A stretch of DNA of 64,000 bases from an uncultured Alphaproteobacteria bacterium (lineage in GTDB: Bacteria > Pseudomonadota > Alphaproteobacteria > Micavibrionales > CSBR16-224): NCBI GenBank assembly GCA_950054485.1, contig CATLPD010000001.1, positions 372,001 through 436,000 on the forward strand. The letters run 5' to 3'. The notes beneath the pieces are model-generated. The model was not told the origin of the DNA. It searched no databases and saw nothing but the letters and a program-made list of their open reading frames with translations. Each line of letters opens with the position of its first letter. Position 1 is the first letter of the stretch. Both the position numbers and the translations under genes were made by a program. Of the stretch, positions 1 to 7,629 are shown one piece after another.

Positions 1-1
1 C

Positions 2-853
2 GCCACAGCCCTATTGGTATTTCTGGCCGTACTGGTCGTGATTATTTCACAATCCCTGTTTATCGTTCCTGAACGCGAACAGGCCTTGGTCTTGCGCTTC
101 GGTGATCCCGTTCGGATATATCCGGAACCCGGCCTGAAATGGAAGGTGCCGCTGCTGGAACAGGTCAAATCGTTCGATTCCCGTGTTCTGGATGCCGATC
201 CCCCCCCGGAAGAAGTTATTCTGGCTGACCAGAAACGTCTGGTGATTGATACATTCGCCCGTTACAAAATTACCGATATGCTATTGTTCTATCAAACATT
301 GAACACTGAAAACCAGGCGGTAACACGTCTTTCGAACCTGATTAACTCGCAGGTGCGATCACGCCTTGGTAATGTCAGCTTGAATGATATTTTGTCTGAA
401 AACCGCGCGACGATCATGAAAACGATCAGCGACCGCGTGAATGAAGAAGTTCAACGCTTCGGCATTCAAATCGTTGATGTCCGCATCGGCCGCGCCGATC
501 TGCCCGAACAAACATCGCAGGCAATTTATGCCCGTATGCGTTCGGAACGCGAACAGGAGGCCGCAGAATTCCGCGCGCAAGGTCAGGAACTGGCCCAGCA
601 AATTCGCGCCCGCGCTGACAAGGAACGCATCGTTCTGATTTCCGAAGCAAACAAAACTGCCCAAGGTTTGCGCGGGGAAGGCGATGAACAAGCGATTAAA
701 ATCTATGCTGATGCCTATAGCGCCGACCCGGATTTTTATGCTTTCTATCGTTCGCTGAATGCCTATAAAACGGCATTGGATGGTGAAAATTCGACCTTGG
801 TATTGTCACCTGACAGTGAATTTTTCAAATTCTTTCAGAACAGCAGCCCATAA
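2..853 (+). CDS. hflC: HflC, protease modulator (SPFH/Band 7), 5' end outside window
   Basis: HflC forms with HflK a periplasmic-facing inner-membrane complex that holds and modulates the FtsH protease. The frame is already open at base 2 and reads a hydrophobic anchor followed by FIVPEREQALVLRFG, the typical entry into the SPFH/Band 7 domain. The coiled-coil part rich in Glu, Arg and Ala (EREQEAAEFRAQGQELAQ) and the C-terminal YAFYRSLNAYK stretch also match the family. The true start very probably lies before the window, because the TTG at 14 would begin inside the anchor. hflK is expected just upstream. The next gene begins 6 bases after the stop, which suggests co-transcription. Confidence 0.93.
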   Translation, partial: ATALLVFLAVLVVIISQSLFIVPEREQALVLRFGDPVRIYPEPGLKWKVPLLEQVKSFDSRVLDADPPPEEVILADQKRLVIDTFARYKITDMLLFYQTLNTENQAVTRLSNLINSQVRSRLGNVSLNDILSENRATIMKTISDRVNEEVQRFGIQIVDVRIGRADLPEQTSQAIYARMRSEREQEAAEFRAQGQELAQQIRARADKERIVLISEANKTAQGLRGEGDEQAIKIYADAYSADPDFYAFYRSLNAYKTALDGENSTLVLSPDSEFFKFFQNSSP

Positions 854-859
854 GGCCCG

Positions 860-1051
860 ATGATTGAAACGGACACCATATGGATTGCCTTGTGCCTGAT
901 GCTGGTATTCGAAGGTCTGATTTACGGTTTATTTCCGAAGACCATGAAAAAAATGGTGTTACAAATTCTGGCAATGCCTGAACAAACCCTGCAGAACTTC
1001 GGGCTTGGTATCGCCGCATTCGGCGTGGCGTGTCTGTATGCTATTTTTTAG
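860..1051 (+). CDS. DUF2065 (YjeT-like) small membrane protein
   Basis: A 63-residue protein with two hydrophobic helices, roughly residues 5-25 and 42-62, separated by a short charged loop (PKTMKKM). The pattern ALCLMLVFEGLIYGLFP is typical of the DUF2065/YjeT family, which commonly sits directly after hflC or near it in proteobacteria. The function is not known. It starts 6 bases after the hflC stop and probably shares its transcript. Its 3' end overlaps by 11 bases the end of the convergent gene on the other strand. Confidence 0.82.
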   Translation: MIETDTIWIALCLMLVFEGLIYGLFPKTMKKMVLQILAMPEQTLQNFGLGIAAFGVACLYAIF

Positions 1052-1307
1052 GGCCCGGTTTTTTATCCAGCCATTCCTTCAACAGATCAGGCCCCGTACC
1101 ATTTTTATGAATAGTGATACCTTCTGCGCTGTCAGTTACAAATCTTTTTGCACGTTCCTCTGACATAGACTTTGGTTTGGTCGGGTCTTTAAAATTCAGC
1201 AAGTCATCTGGAAATACGATAATATTATCGATTTTATCGCTTATTTTTCTTGATGCTTTTTGAAACGCCGACTGGGTTGCATTTATTGCTTTTCTGATAA
1301 ACTTCAT
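1041..1307 (-). CDS. Small basic orphan protein, paralog of its upstream neighbour
   Basis: An 88-residue hypothetical protein without a recognised domain. The N-terminus is an amphipathic Lys/Arg-rich helix (MKFIRKAINATQSAFQKA) followed by a VFPDDLLNF motif. The neighbouring gene at 1318-1488 shows the same plan: an MTFIKKA start and a GLPDDLIHL motif at the same distance, so the two look like a tandem duplicate. An AGGA ribosome-binding site lies 9-12 bases before the ATG. It is last in a minus-strand group after the M20 hydrolase gene. Confidence 0.6.
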   Translation of the reverse strand: MKFIRKAINATQSAFQKASRKISDKIDNIIVFPDDLLNFKDPTKPKSMSEERAKRFVTDSAEGITIHKNGTGPDLLKEWLDKKPGPKK

Positions 1308-1317
1308 CTTGTGATTC

Positions 1318-1488
1318 CTATTTTCTGTTTTGACCGCGCAATGGCGCCAGTTTATTCAATTCGGCCTCGTTCAAATGAATCAGATCATCGGGAAGACCAA
1401 TCACTTCGTTCCATTTTTTATCACAGACTGCGCGGGCGTTATTAAATTCAGCTTGTGCTTTTTGTTTTGCTTTTTTTATAAAAGTCAT
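1318..1488 (-). CDS. Small basic orphan protein, tandem paralog
   Basis: A 56-residue hypothetical protein starting MTFIKKAKQKAQ. The ATG at 1488 is chosen over an upstream in-frame start at 1560 because AGGAAAGGAAAA lies just before it and because the N-terminus then lines up with the paralog at 1041-1307 (M-x-FI-KA...PDDL). It starts 14 bases downstream of the M20 hydrolase stop and ends 11 bases before the next start, so the three genes probably form one transcript. The function is unknown. The amphipathic N-terminal helix suggests membrane or nucleic acid contact, which is an inference. Confidence 0.58.
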   Translation of the reverse strand: MTFIKKAKQKAQAEFNNARAVCDKKWNEVIGLPDDLIHLNEAELNKLAPLRGQNRK

Positions 1489-1501
1489 GGTTTTTCCTTT
1501 C

Positions 1502-2728
1502 CTAGGCGCTTGCGGCCGGCTTTTTCTGTTTTTTAGGGGATTGTGCGGGGGCTTTGGCATTCAAAGGCAGGGCCTCTTTGGCCAATGTTACCCAATATTT
1601 GATTCCGTGGGGAATGACCGCATCATTAAAATCATAGCGCGGGCTGTGCAGCCCCTCGTTGTGGTCGGCATCCGCCTGACCCAGTGCAATATAAACGCCC
1701 GGCTTTTTCTGCAGCATGAAGGCGAAATCTTCCGATCCCATCGTCGGACGGAAATTCAGGACATTCTTTTCGCCGACCGTTTTAGCGGCAACCTTCTTAA
1801 TAAACTCAACCTTGTCTTCTGTATTTACGACAGATGGATAATTGCGGGTGTATTCAACTTCGGCCACGGCGCCGTATCCAAGGGCAATACCCTGGGCGAC
1901 TTTCTGGATTTGCTCCTCCAGCGCCAGGCGGGTTTCAGGGTTAAAGCATCTGACAGTCCCCTCCAGTTCAACAACCTCAGGCATCGCATTGGTCGAAACC
2001 CCGCCATGGAATTTCGTGACGCTGACCAGCGCGCCATCCAGCGGGTTAGTGTTTGAACTGACAACCGCATGCAACGCCAATGATATCGTTGATCCGATGG
2101 CAATTGAATCGATGTGTTTGTGCGGAAAGGCTGCGTGGCCGCCTTTGCCCTTGATTGTGATCTTGAAACGGTCGGATGATGCTGTCACAGGGCCGCCCGC
2201 AACGCCGATTTCTCCGACCTTCATATCTGGCCAGTTGTGCAGGGCATAGACTTCATCGCAGGGGAATTTCTCGAATAACTTGTCTTTGATCATGACATCC
2301 GCGCCGCCGCCGCCTTCTTCGGCGGGTTGGAAAATAAAATTCACAGTGCCGTCAAAGTCAGGATTTTGTGCAAGATATTTTGCAGCGCCCAACAACATCG
2401 CCGTATGGCCGTCATGCCCGCAGGCATGCATTTTGCCGCAGGTTTTCGAGACATGGGAAAATTTGTTATTTTCATCAATATTCAGCGCATCCATATCAGC
2501 GCGCAGGCCAATTGTTTTACCACTGGTGTTTTTGCGGCCTTTCAAAACACCGACAACGCCTGTGCGTCCGATATTCTGATGCGTTTCAATACCCCATTCC
2601 TTCAGCTTTTCTGCGACGATATCAGCCGTGCGGAATTCCTCGAACGCCGTTTCGGGGTTTTCATGCAGATCACGGCGCCATTGTGTGACATCCTTGACCA
2701 TTTCTTTAATTTCTTTTTCAAGACTCAT
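1502..2728 (-). CDS. M20-family amidohydrolase (hippurate / N-acyl amino acid hydrolase type)
   Basis: A 408-residue zinc-type amidohydrolase that would cleave the acyl or aminoacyl amide of a small N-acylated amino acid or peptide in the cytoplasm. Family motifs are intact: GLRADMDAL, the metal-binding MHACGHDGHTAMLLGA, FIFQPAEEGGGGA with the catalytic Glu, the dimerisation-domain start KGKGGHAAFPH, and MGSEDFAFML near the C-terminus. Length is slightly above the usual 380-395 because of a Lys/Pro/Ala-rich tail (QSPKKQKKPAASA). The precise substrate cannot be read from sequence. The start follows an AT-rich stretch, and two small orphans follow on the same strand. Confidence 0.88.
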   Translation of the reverse strand: MSLEKEIKEMVKDVTQWRRDLHENPETAFEEFRTADIVAEKLKEWGIETHQNIGRTGVVGVLKGRKNTSGKTIGLRADMDALNIDENNKFSHVSKTCGKMHACGHDGHTAMLLGAAKYLAQNPDFDGTVNFIFQPAEEGGGGADVMIKDKLFEKFPCDEVYALHNWPDMKVGEIGVAGGPVTASSDRFKITIKGKGGHAAFPHKHIDSIAIGSTISLALHAVVSSNTNPLDGALVSVTKFHGGVSTNAMPEVVELEGTVRCFNPETRLALEEQIQKVAQGIALGYGAVAEVEYTRNYPSVVNTEDKVEFIKKVAAKTVGEKNVLNFRPTMGSEDFAFMLQKKPGVYIALGQADADHNEGLHSPRYDFNDAVIPHGIKYWVTLAKEALPLNAKAPAQSPKKQKKPAASA

Positions 2729-2821
2729 GCGCGCTGCTTTTATGTATAAGATTTATGATTTCTTTTTTTAATAAAACATATCCATAAGACAATCAACCTT
2801 TAATTTGGCAAAACACGCGAA

Positions 2822-2850
2822 TTGACTTGCGGGCGCAAGGTGACTAACTT
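2822..2850 (+). promoter_or_regulatory. Probable sigma-70-type promoter of the htrA gene
   Basis: TTGACT and TAACTT separated by 17 bases, about 35 bases before the chosen start of the protease gene. The -35 element is good and the -10 element only fair. A stress sigma factor could use another site that was not recognised. Confidence 0.45.
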
Positions 2851-2885
2851 TATTTATGAAAGAACAAAAACAGCAGGAGACATGC

Positions 2886-4406
2886 ATGTTCGCCCGAAAC
2901 AATATCAAATATTTTCTATCGGTTTTCGCAATGACAGCTATGGTTTTAACTTCGCCCGTCATGGCGCAGGATGCCCCGACGCCGGACGCATTGGATAACA
3001 AGGCCGCCGTTCCACAAGGCGAACAGACACCGCTGACCTTGCCCGATCTGGCCGAAGCGCTACTGCCGACCGTTGTGAATGTTTCAACAACGCAGGCCAT
3101 GCCTGAAATGTCGCCCGATGAAATGCCGCAATTCCCGCCGGGATCACCTTTCGAAGATTTTTTTAATGAATTTTTCGAACGTCACCAGAACAATCCGAAT
3201 ACCATGCCGGCCCGTCCGTCTTCACTGGGGTCCGGCTTTATTATTGATGCGGAAAAAGGCTATATCGTGACGAACAACCACGTTATTCGTGATGCCGAGG
3301 AAATCAAGATCATCCTGCACGATGATTCCACTTTGGATGCCGAACTGGTCGGATCGGACGAAAAAACCGATATTGCCTTATTGAAAGTCAGTACAGACAA
3401 AAAACTGGTTGCCACAAAATGGGGCAACAGTGACGAGGCCCGTGTCGGATCATGGGTGATTGCGATCGGTAACCCGTTCGGGCTTGGCGGCACTGTAACC
3501 GCCGGCATCGTATCGGCCCGCCAGCGTGATATCAATGCCGGCCCCTATGATGATTTCATTCAGACAGATGCCTCGATCAACCGCGGAAATTCCGGCGGCC
3601 CTATGTTTAACATGAAGGGCGAGGTCATTGGCGTGAACACCGCGATCTTTTCACCATCGGGCGGATCTGTTGGAATCGGCTTTGCCGTACCGTCTTCATT
3701 GGCTGAAGGTGTTGTACGTCAACTGGTCAAATACGGTAAAACCCGCCGCGGCTGGCTGGGTGTACGTATCCAAAGCGTTACCGAGGAAATCGCCGAAAGC
3801 CTGGGCCTAAGCGACGTAGAAGGCGCATTGGTTGCCAGCGTTTCCAAAGACGGACCCGCTGAAAAAGGCGGCATCAAGGCCGGTGACATCATTCTGGAAT
3901 TTAACGGCCAATCGATCAATGCCATGCGTGGCCTGCCACGTATTGTCGCCGAAAGCGATGTCGGCCAAAAATCCGAAGTTGTTGTCTGGCGTGATAAAGC
4001 CCGCAAAACATTGACCGTAACATTGGGTGAATTGGAAAAAGCCGAAGAAGAGGGCCTGCTGGATTCTGTAACCAGCGGCAAGATGCTGACATCGCCAAAA
4101 GGCGAGAAAATCAATGAACTTGCCATTACCGTTTCACCGGCATCTGCTGCGATTAAAGAGCAATACGGCCTATCCGAAGATGTTCAGGGTGTCGTTATCA
4201 CATCTGTCGAGCCGGGATCAGCGGCCGAAGAAAAAGGCCTCAGCGAGGGCGAAGTGATTACAGAAGTAGATCAGGAAGCTGTGCGCAGTGCCGATGAAAT
4301 CAAGGCCAAGCTGGAAGCGGCAAAAGCCGAAGACAAGAAATCGGTTCTGCTGTTGATCCAACGCGGCGGCGATATGCGCTTTGTGGCTTTGAAACTGGCT
4401 GAATAA
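2886..4406 (+). CDS. degP: DegP/HtrA-family periplasmic serine protease
   Basis: A periplasmic quality-control protease and chaperone of about 506 residues. A signal peptide ends at SPVMAQ-D. The trypsin-like domain has a complete triad: His about residue 132 in TNNHVI, Asp about 162 in KTDIALLKV, and Ser about 236 in RGNSGGPMF. Two PDZ domains follow, from about residue 280 (RGWLGVRIQSV) and 400. ATG 2886 is preferred over ATG 2856 because AGGAG sits 7 bases before it and the signal peptide then starts cleanly. The gene is separated from miaA only by a palindromic repeat. DegP, DegQ and MucD types cannot be told apart safely from one sequence. Confidence 0.93.
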   Translation: MFARNNIKYFLSVFAMTAMVLTSPVMAQDAPTPDALDNKAAVPQGEQTPLTLPDLAEALLPTVVNVSTTQAMPEMSPDEMPQFPPGSPFEDFFNEFFERHQNNPNTMPARPSSLGSGFIIDAEKGYIVTNNHVIRDAEEIKIILHDDSTLDAELVGSDEKTDIALLKVSTDKKLVATKWGNSDEARVGSWVIAIGNPFGLGGTVTAGIVSARQRDINAGPYDDFIQTDASINRGNSGGPMFNMKGEVIGVNTAIFSPSGGSVGIGFAVPSSLAEGVVRQLVKYGKTRRGWLGVRIQSVTEEIAESLGLSDVEGALVASVSKDGPAEKGGIKAGDIILEFNGQSINAMRGLPRIVAESDVGQKSEVVVWRDKARKTLTVTLGELEKAEEEGLLDSVTSGKMLTSPKGEKINELAITVSPASAAIKEQYGLSEDVQGVVITSVEPGSAAEEKGLSEGEVITEVDQEAVRSADEIKAKLEAAKAEDKKSVLLLIQRGGDMRFVALKLAE

Positions 4407-4407
4407 C

Positions 4408-4475
4408 TGTCATACCGGCGCAGGCCGGTATCCAGACTTATAAATAACTGGACTCCGGCCTACGCCAGAGTGACA
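4408..4475. repeat. 68-bp intergenic inverted repeat (REP-like palindrome)
   Basis: Two 28-base arms (4408-4435 and 4448-4475) are imperfect reverse complements: TGTCA...CCAG on the left and CTGG...TGACA on the right. Each arm holds its own GC-rich inner palindrome (ACCGGC-GCA-GGCCGGT on the left). The loop is an AT-rich 12 bases. It starts right after the htrA stop and ends 7 bases before the miaA start. Elements with CCGGC...GCCGG arms and a TCCAG end are common dispersed intergenic repeats in proteobacteria. A terminator role is also possible, but there is no T-tract. Confidence 0.75.
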
Positions 4476-4482
4476 ATGTATC

Positions 4483-5445
4483 ATGACTTCAGAAAACGAT
4501 AATAAACCCGTTGTCATCATTAACGGCCCGACCGCGTCGGGAAAATCCGCACTGGCCCTCGCCATAGCCACCGCGCATAACGGCGTGATCATCAATGCAG
4601 ATTCCATGCAGATATATGACGCGCTGGCGACCCTGACCGCCCAGCCCGATACCAACGAGCTGGCACGCGCCCCGCATAGATTATATGGCGTTCTTGACCC
4701 GTCCGAGGGACTTGATGCCGAAAAATGGCGCGACATGGCAACGATCGAAATCCGCAGCGCGCATGATGCAGGGCACGTACCTGTCATTGTCGGTGGTACG
4801 GGCTTTTATATTAAAACCCTAATGGAGGGGCTGAGCCCTATTCCCGCCGTCGATCCGGATATTCGCGCCCGCGGCGAAGAACAGCTGGCAAAGATCGGGA
4901 TTGAAGCCTTTTACGAAGATTTGGTCGAAAAAGACCCCCTGATAGATGGTAAAATCGATGCCCAAAACCCCCGCCGTGTCATGCGTGCGTGGGAGGTGCT
5001 GGAGGCGACAGGCCGCAGCCTGATCCATTGGCAGTCTGTCCCAAAATCAGGCCCACCAGAAGGTTTGAAATTCATCGTAATTTCTGTTATGCCGGATCGC
5101 GATTGGCTGTACGATCGCTGTAACCGCCGTTTTGAAATCATGTTTGATTCCGGCGCTGTCGACGAAGTACGCGACCTTCTGGCCTGGATCGATGCCGGTA
5201 AGGTGCCAGAAGATGCTTTAATCACCAAAGCCATCGGCTTTCCTGAAATTATCGGTTGGGTTAATGGTGAAACGTCAAAAGAGACGGCGATCGAAAGCGC
5301 CCAACAAGCCACCCGCAATTACGCCAAACGCCAGATGACATGGGCGCGCAATCAACTGGATGCCGATATCACATTCGATCCGGCATCAGATGATGTAAAA
5401 AATGTCGTTAATTCCCTTTCGGGCCTTTTGGCAAAAGCGCCTTAA
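4483..5445 (+). CDS. miaA: tRNA dimethylallyltransferase MiaA
   Basis: MiaA transfers a dimethylallyl group to the N6 of A37 in tRNAs that read codons starting with U, the first step of ms2i6A synthesis. The P-loop GPTASGKSALALAIA is at residues 13-27, followed by NADSMQIYDAL and the AHRLYG-like APHRLYGVL segment. DPQNPRR-type DAQNPRRVMRAWEV and the C-terminal QATRNYAKRQMTWARNQ confirm the family. At 320 residues it is full length. The substrate DMAPP would come from the isoprenoid pathway (dxs, ispH and ispA are also in this window). The 3' end overlaps the convergent orphan gene by 4 bases. Confidence 0.96.
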   Translation: MTSENDNKPVVIINGPTASGKSALALAIATAHNGVIINADSMQIYDALATLTAQPDTNELARAPHRLYGVLDPSEGLDAEKWRDMATIEIRSAHDAGHVPVIVGGTGFYIKTLMEGLSPIPAVDPDIRARGEEQLAKIGIEAFYEDLVEKDPLIDGKIDAQNPRRVMRAWEVLEATGRSLIHWQSVPKSGPPEGLKFIVISVMPDRDWLYDRCNRRFEIMFDSGAVDEVRDLLAWIDAGKVPEDALITKAIGFPEIIGWVNGETSKETAIESAQQATRNYAKRQMTWARNQLDADITFDPASDDVKNVVNSLSGLLAKAP

Positions 5446-6239
5446 TTACCCGGTGCATCTTTTAAAAGATAATCTTGTTTGTTCGGACGACGCTTCCAGA
5501 TCACTCTTTGCGCACGTGGGCGTATACCCGCCCCACCAATCAGGAAGAATAAAAGGCCGCTAACCGGAACGCTGCCTAAATATCCCCATAAAGATGCATC
5601 CGATTTATACCCGGCTACGTCATTGTATTCCGCCATGCAGTTTTCGACAGAATTGGCATCAAAAGCGGACAATCCGTTATCATCAAAATTCACATCCATT
5701 TGGCATTCCTGAAAGGTTGCGGCATTCAGACCTTCCAGATTGACTTCATAGGATCTGTCGCCTGACTTCCACGCGATCGAGGACATATCCGCATCAACCA
5801 GTCTGTTGCGCAAATCATCAAATTGGGTTTCGGATATCATACGATCGCTCATCAACTGCCCGTAATACGAGCGCAAGTCTTCGGTTAGTCTGCTTTGGTT
5901 ATAAGCCATTTCATCTTCCAAGGCGGCGGTGTCTCGGCCCTCAAGATCTGCCTGTGCAATGTCAACACGCAGCTGCTTAATCGCTGTTTGATCCTGAACC
6001 AGACCATTCAACTCTGTAGACAAACGTTCATAGGCCAGATTGCCTGTTTGCGTTGTCTGATCTGCCAATTCAAATTGCGGCAATTCTGCATTTTCGTACA
6101 TATAATGTCCAGAATAAGCCGAAACCCCAGCGACTGCAGCCGCATACATCAAAAAACCTGCAAAGCTGTTATGCGTCTTCGCCGCTTTATATTTGAAAAT
6201 ATCTTTATGATATTTTTTTGAAACTTTATCTTTGGCCAT
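5442..6239 (-). CDS. Orphan two-helix membrane protein with coiled-coil middle
   Basis: A 265-residue protein of no recognised family. The N-terminus is basic (MAKDKVSKKYHKDIFKYKAAK), followed by a hydrophobic segment at about residues 26-44. A long hydrophilic, Gln/Asp/Leu-rich part with heptad-like spacing comes next, including two Cys in FQECQMDV and VENCMAEY. A second membrane segment (SGLLFFLIGGAGI) lies before a basic RPRAQRVIWKRRPNK tail. The predicted topology is two helices with the middle domain in the periplasm, where the two cysteines could pair. A near-consensus promoter lies at 6271-6299. It appears to be a single-gene unit between miaA and aroA. Confidence 0.7.
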   Translation of the reverse strand: MAKDKVSKKYHKDIFKYKAAKTHNSFAGFLMYAAAVAGVSAYSGHYMYENAELPQFELADQTTQTGNLAYERLSTELNGLVQDQTAIKQLRVDIAQADLEGRDTAALEDEMAYNQSRLTEDLRSYYGQLMSDRMISETQFDDLRNRLVDADMSSIAWKSGDRSYEVNLEGLNAATFQECQMDVNFDDNGLSAFDANSVENCMAEYNDVAGYKSDASLWGYLGSVPVSGLLFFLIGGAGIRPRAQRVIWKRRPNKQDYLLKDAPGN

Positions 6240-6270
6240 GATTCTCTCCGTGTGAATAAATTTTGAAGAG

Positions 6271-6299
6271 AATATAGCAAATTACTTGTGTTATGTCAA
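6271..6299 (-). promoter_or_regulatory. Near-consensus promoter for the orphan membrane protein
   Basis: Read on the minus strand: TTGACA, 17-base spacer, TATATT, about 30 bases before the start codon at 6239. The bases after the -35 element read TAAC, as in several other orphan-gene promoters in this window. Confidence 0.75.
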
Positions 6300-6312
6300 A
6301 TTAATTATGCGG

Positions 6313-7626
6313 TTAAGCCAATTGCGCGCCCAGTTTCGTCATTTCGGATATGAAATTCGGAAAACTGGTTTGAATGGGGCCGGCATCGGCAACCCCAATG
6401 GGCTTTTGCGCCCCGCAGCCCATCACCAGAAAGCTCATGGCGATACGGTGGTCGTGATGCGTTTGAATATTCTGCACGCCCCCCATCGGCGCTGTGCCGT
6501 CACCATTGATGATCAGAAAATCAGCCCCTTCGGTCAAATCAGCGCCGCAGGCGCGCAGACCATCGGCCATCACGGTCAGGCGATTGCTTTCCTTGACGGT
6601 TAATTCATGCAGGCCCTGCATATCGGTTTGGCCATCGGCAAAGGCCGCCGCCACAAATAAAACCGGATATTCATCAATCATCGACGGCGCACGATCGGGC
6701 GGCACGGTAATGCCTTTTAATCTGCTATGGCGCACGCGCAGATCAGCCACAGGCTCGCCTGCAACCTTGCGGCGGTTATTAAATGTAATATCCGCGCCCA
6801 TTTCAACCAGCGTTTCATAGAGGCCCGCACGACGATCACTAAGGCCTATGTTTTCAAGCATAATGTCAGACCCCTTTGTGATCAGGGCCGCAACCGTCAT
6901 AAAAGCGGCGGAGCTAGGATCCCCCGGCACGATAATATCCTGTGCCTTTAAAGCGGTGCCGCCTGTCAGATAGATATCGGTGCCCTCAACGCGAATATCG
7001 GCCCCGAATGCACGCAGCATATTTTCGGAATGATCACGCGTCGGAACAGGCTCGATGATATGGGTTTGCCCCGCCAGCGGCAGGCCTGCCAATATCAAAC
7101 AGGATTTGACCTGCGCAGATGGCATCGGCAATTCATATTTAATCGGCTTTAATTCATTTCCGCCATGAACGGTCATCGGCAGGGTCATTTTATCGCCGGC
7201 CTCAGATGTCAGATGCGCCCCCATCAAGGACAGCGGTTCGGAAATGCGTTTCATCGGCCGCTTTGACAGCGATTCATCGCCGATAAAGCGGGCTGTTATA
7301 TTTTGCCCTGCAACCAGCCCCATCATCAAGCGGGCCGATGTGCCTGAATTACCCATATCAAGGCTGGCTTTCGGCTCCTGCAGGCCATTCAGGCCCACAC
7401 CTTCGATAACGGCTGTTTTTTGCGCTTCGTCAACTTCCAGCTTCACGCCCATCTGACGCAAGGCAGCAGCGGTGCTCAGCACATCTTCGCCCGTCAGCAA
7501 GCCTGATACACGCGTCGTCCCCTTGGCAATTGCGCCGAAAATCAGACTGCGGTGGGAAATCGATTTATCGCCCGGAATATCGGCATGGCCGTTCAGGCCT
7601 GAAACAGGGGTGCTGACAAGCTGCAT
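6313..7626 (-). CDS. aroA: 3-phosphoshikimate 1-carboxyvinyltransferase (EPSP synthase)
   Basis: AroA joins phosphoenolpyruvate and shikimate-3-phosphate in the shikimate pathway towards aromatic amino acids. The N-terminal GDKSISHRSLIFGAIAKG, the GNSGTSARLMMGL segment, the FIGDESLSKRPMKRI region and the late VKESNRLTVMADGLRACG and HDHRIAMSFLVMG motifs are all present. At 437 residues it is full length with both lobes. It begins only 3 bases after the stop of the GGDEF-EAL gene, so the two are likely co-transcribed even though their functions look unrelated. Confidence 0.96.
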   Translation of the reverse strand: MQLVSTPVSGLNGHADIPGDKSISHRSLIFGAIAKGTTRVSGLLTGEDVLSTAAALRQMGVKLEVDEAQKTAVIEGVGLNGLQEPKASLDMGNSGTSARLMMGLVAGQNITARFIGDESLSKRPMKRISEPLSLMGAHLTSEAGDKMTLPMTVHGGNELKPIKYELPMPSAQVKSCLILAGLPLAGQTHIIEPVPTRDHSENMLRAFGADIRVEGTDIYLTGGTALKAQDIIVPGDPSSAAFMTVAALITKGSDIMLENIGLSDRRAGLYETLVEMGADITFNNRRKVAGEPVADLRVRHSRLKGITVPPDRAPSMIDEYPVLFVAAAFADGQTDMQGLHELTVKESNRLTVMADGLRACGADLTEGADFLIINGDGTAPMGGVQNIQTHHDHRIAMSFLVMGCGAQKPIGVADAGPIQTSFPNFISEMTKLGAQLA

Positions 7627-7629
7627 AGA

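Noticed and set aside
1487-2056. Long plus-strand open frame opposite the M20 hydrolase
   Set aside because: Antisense to a gene with complete family motifs, with no ribosome-binding site or recognisable product.
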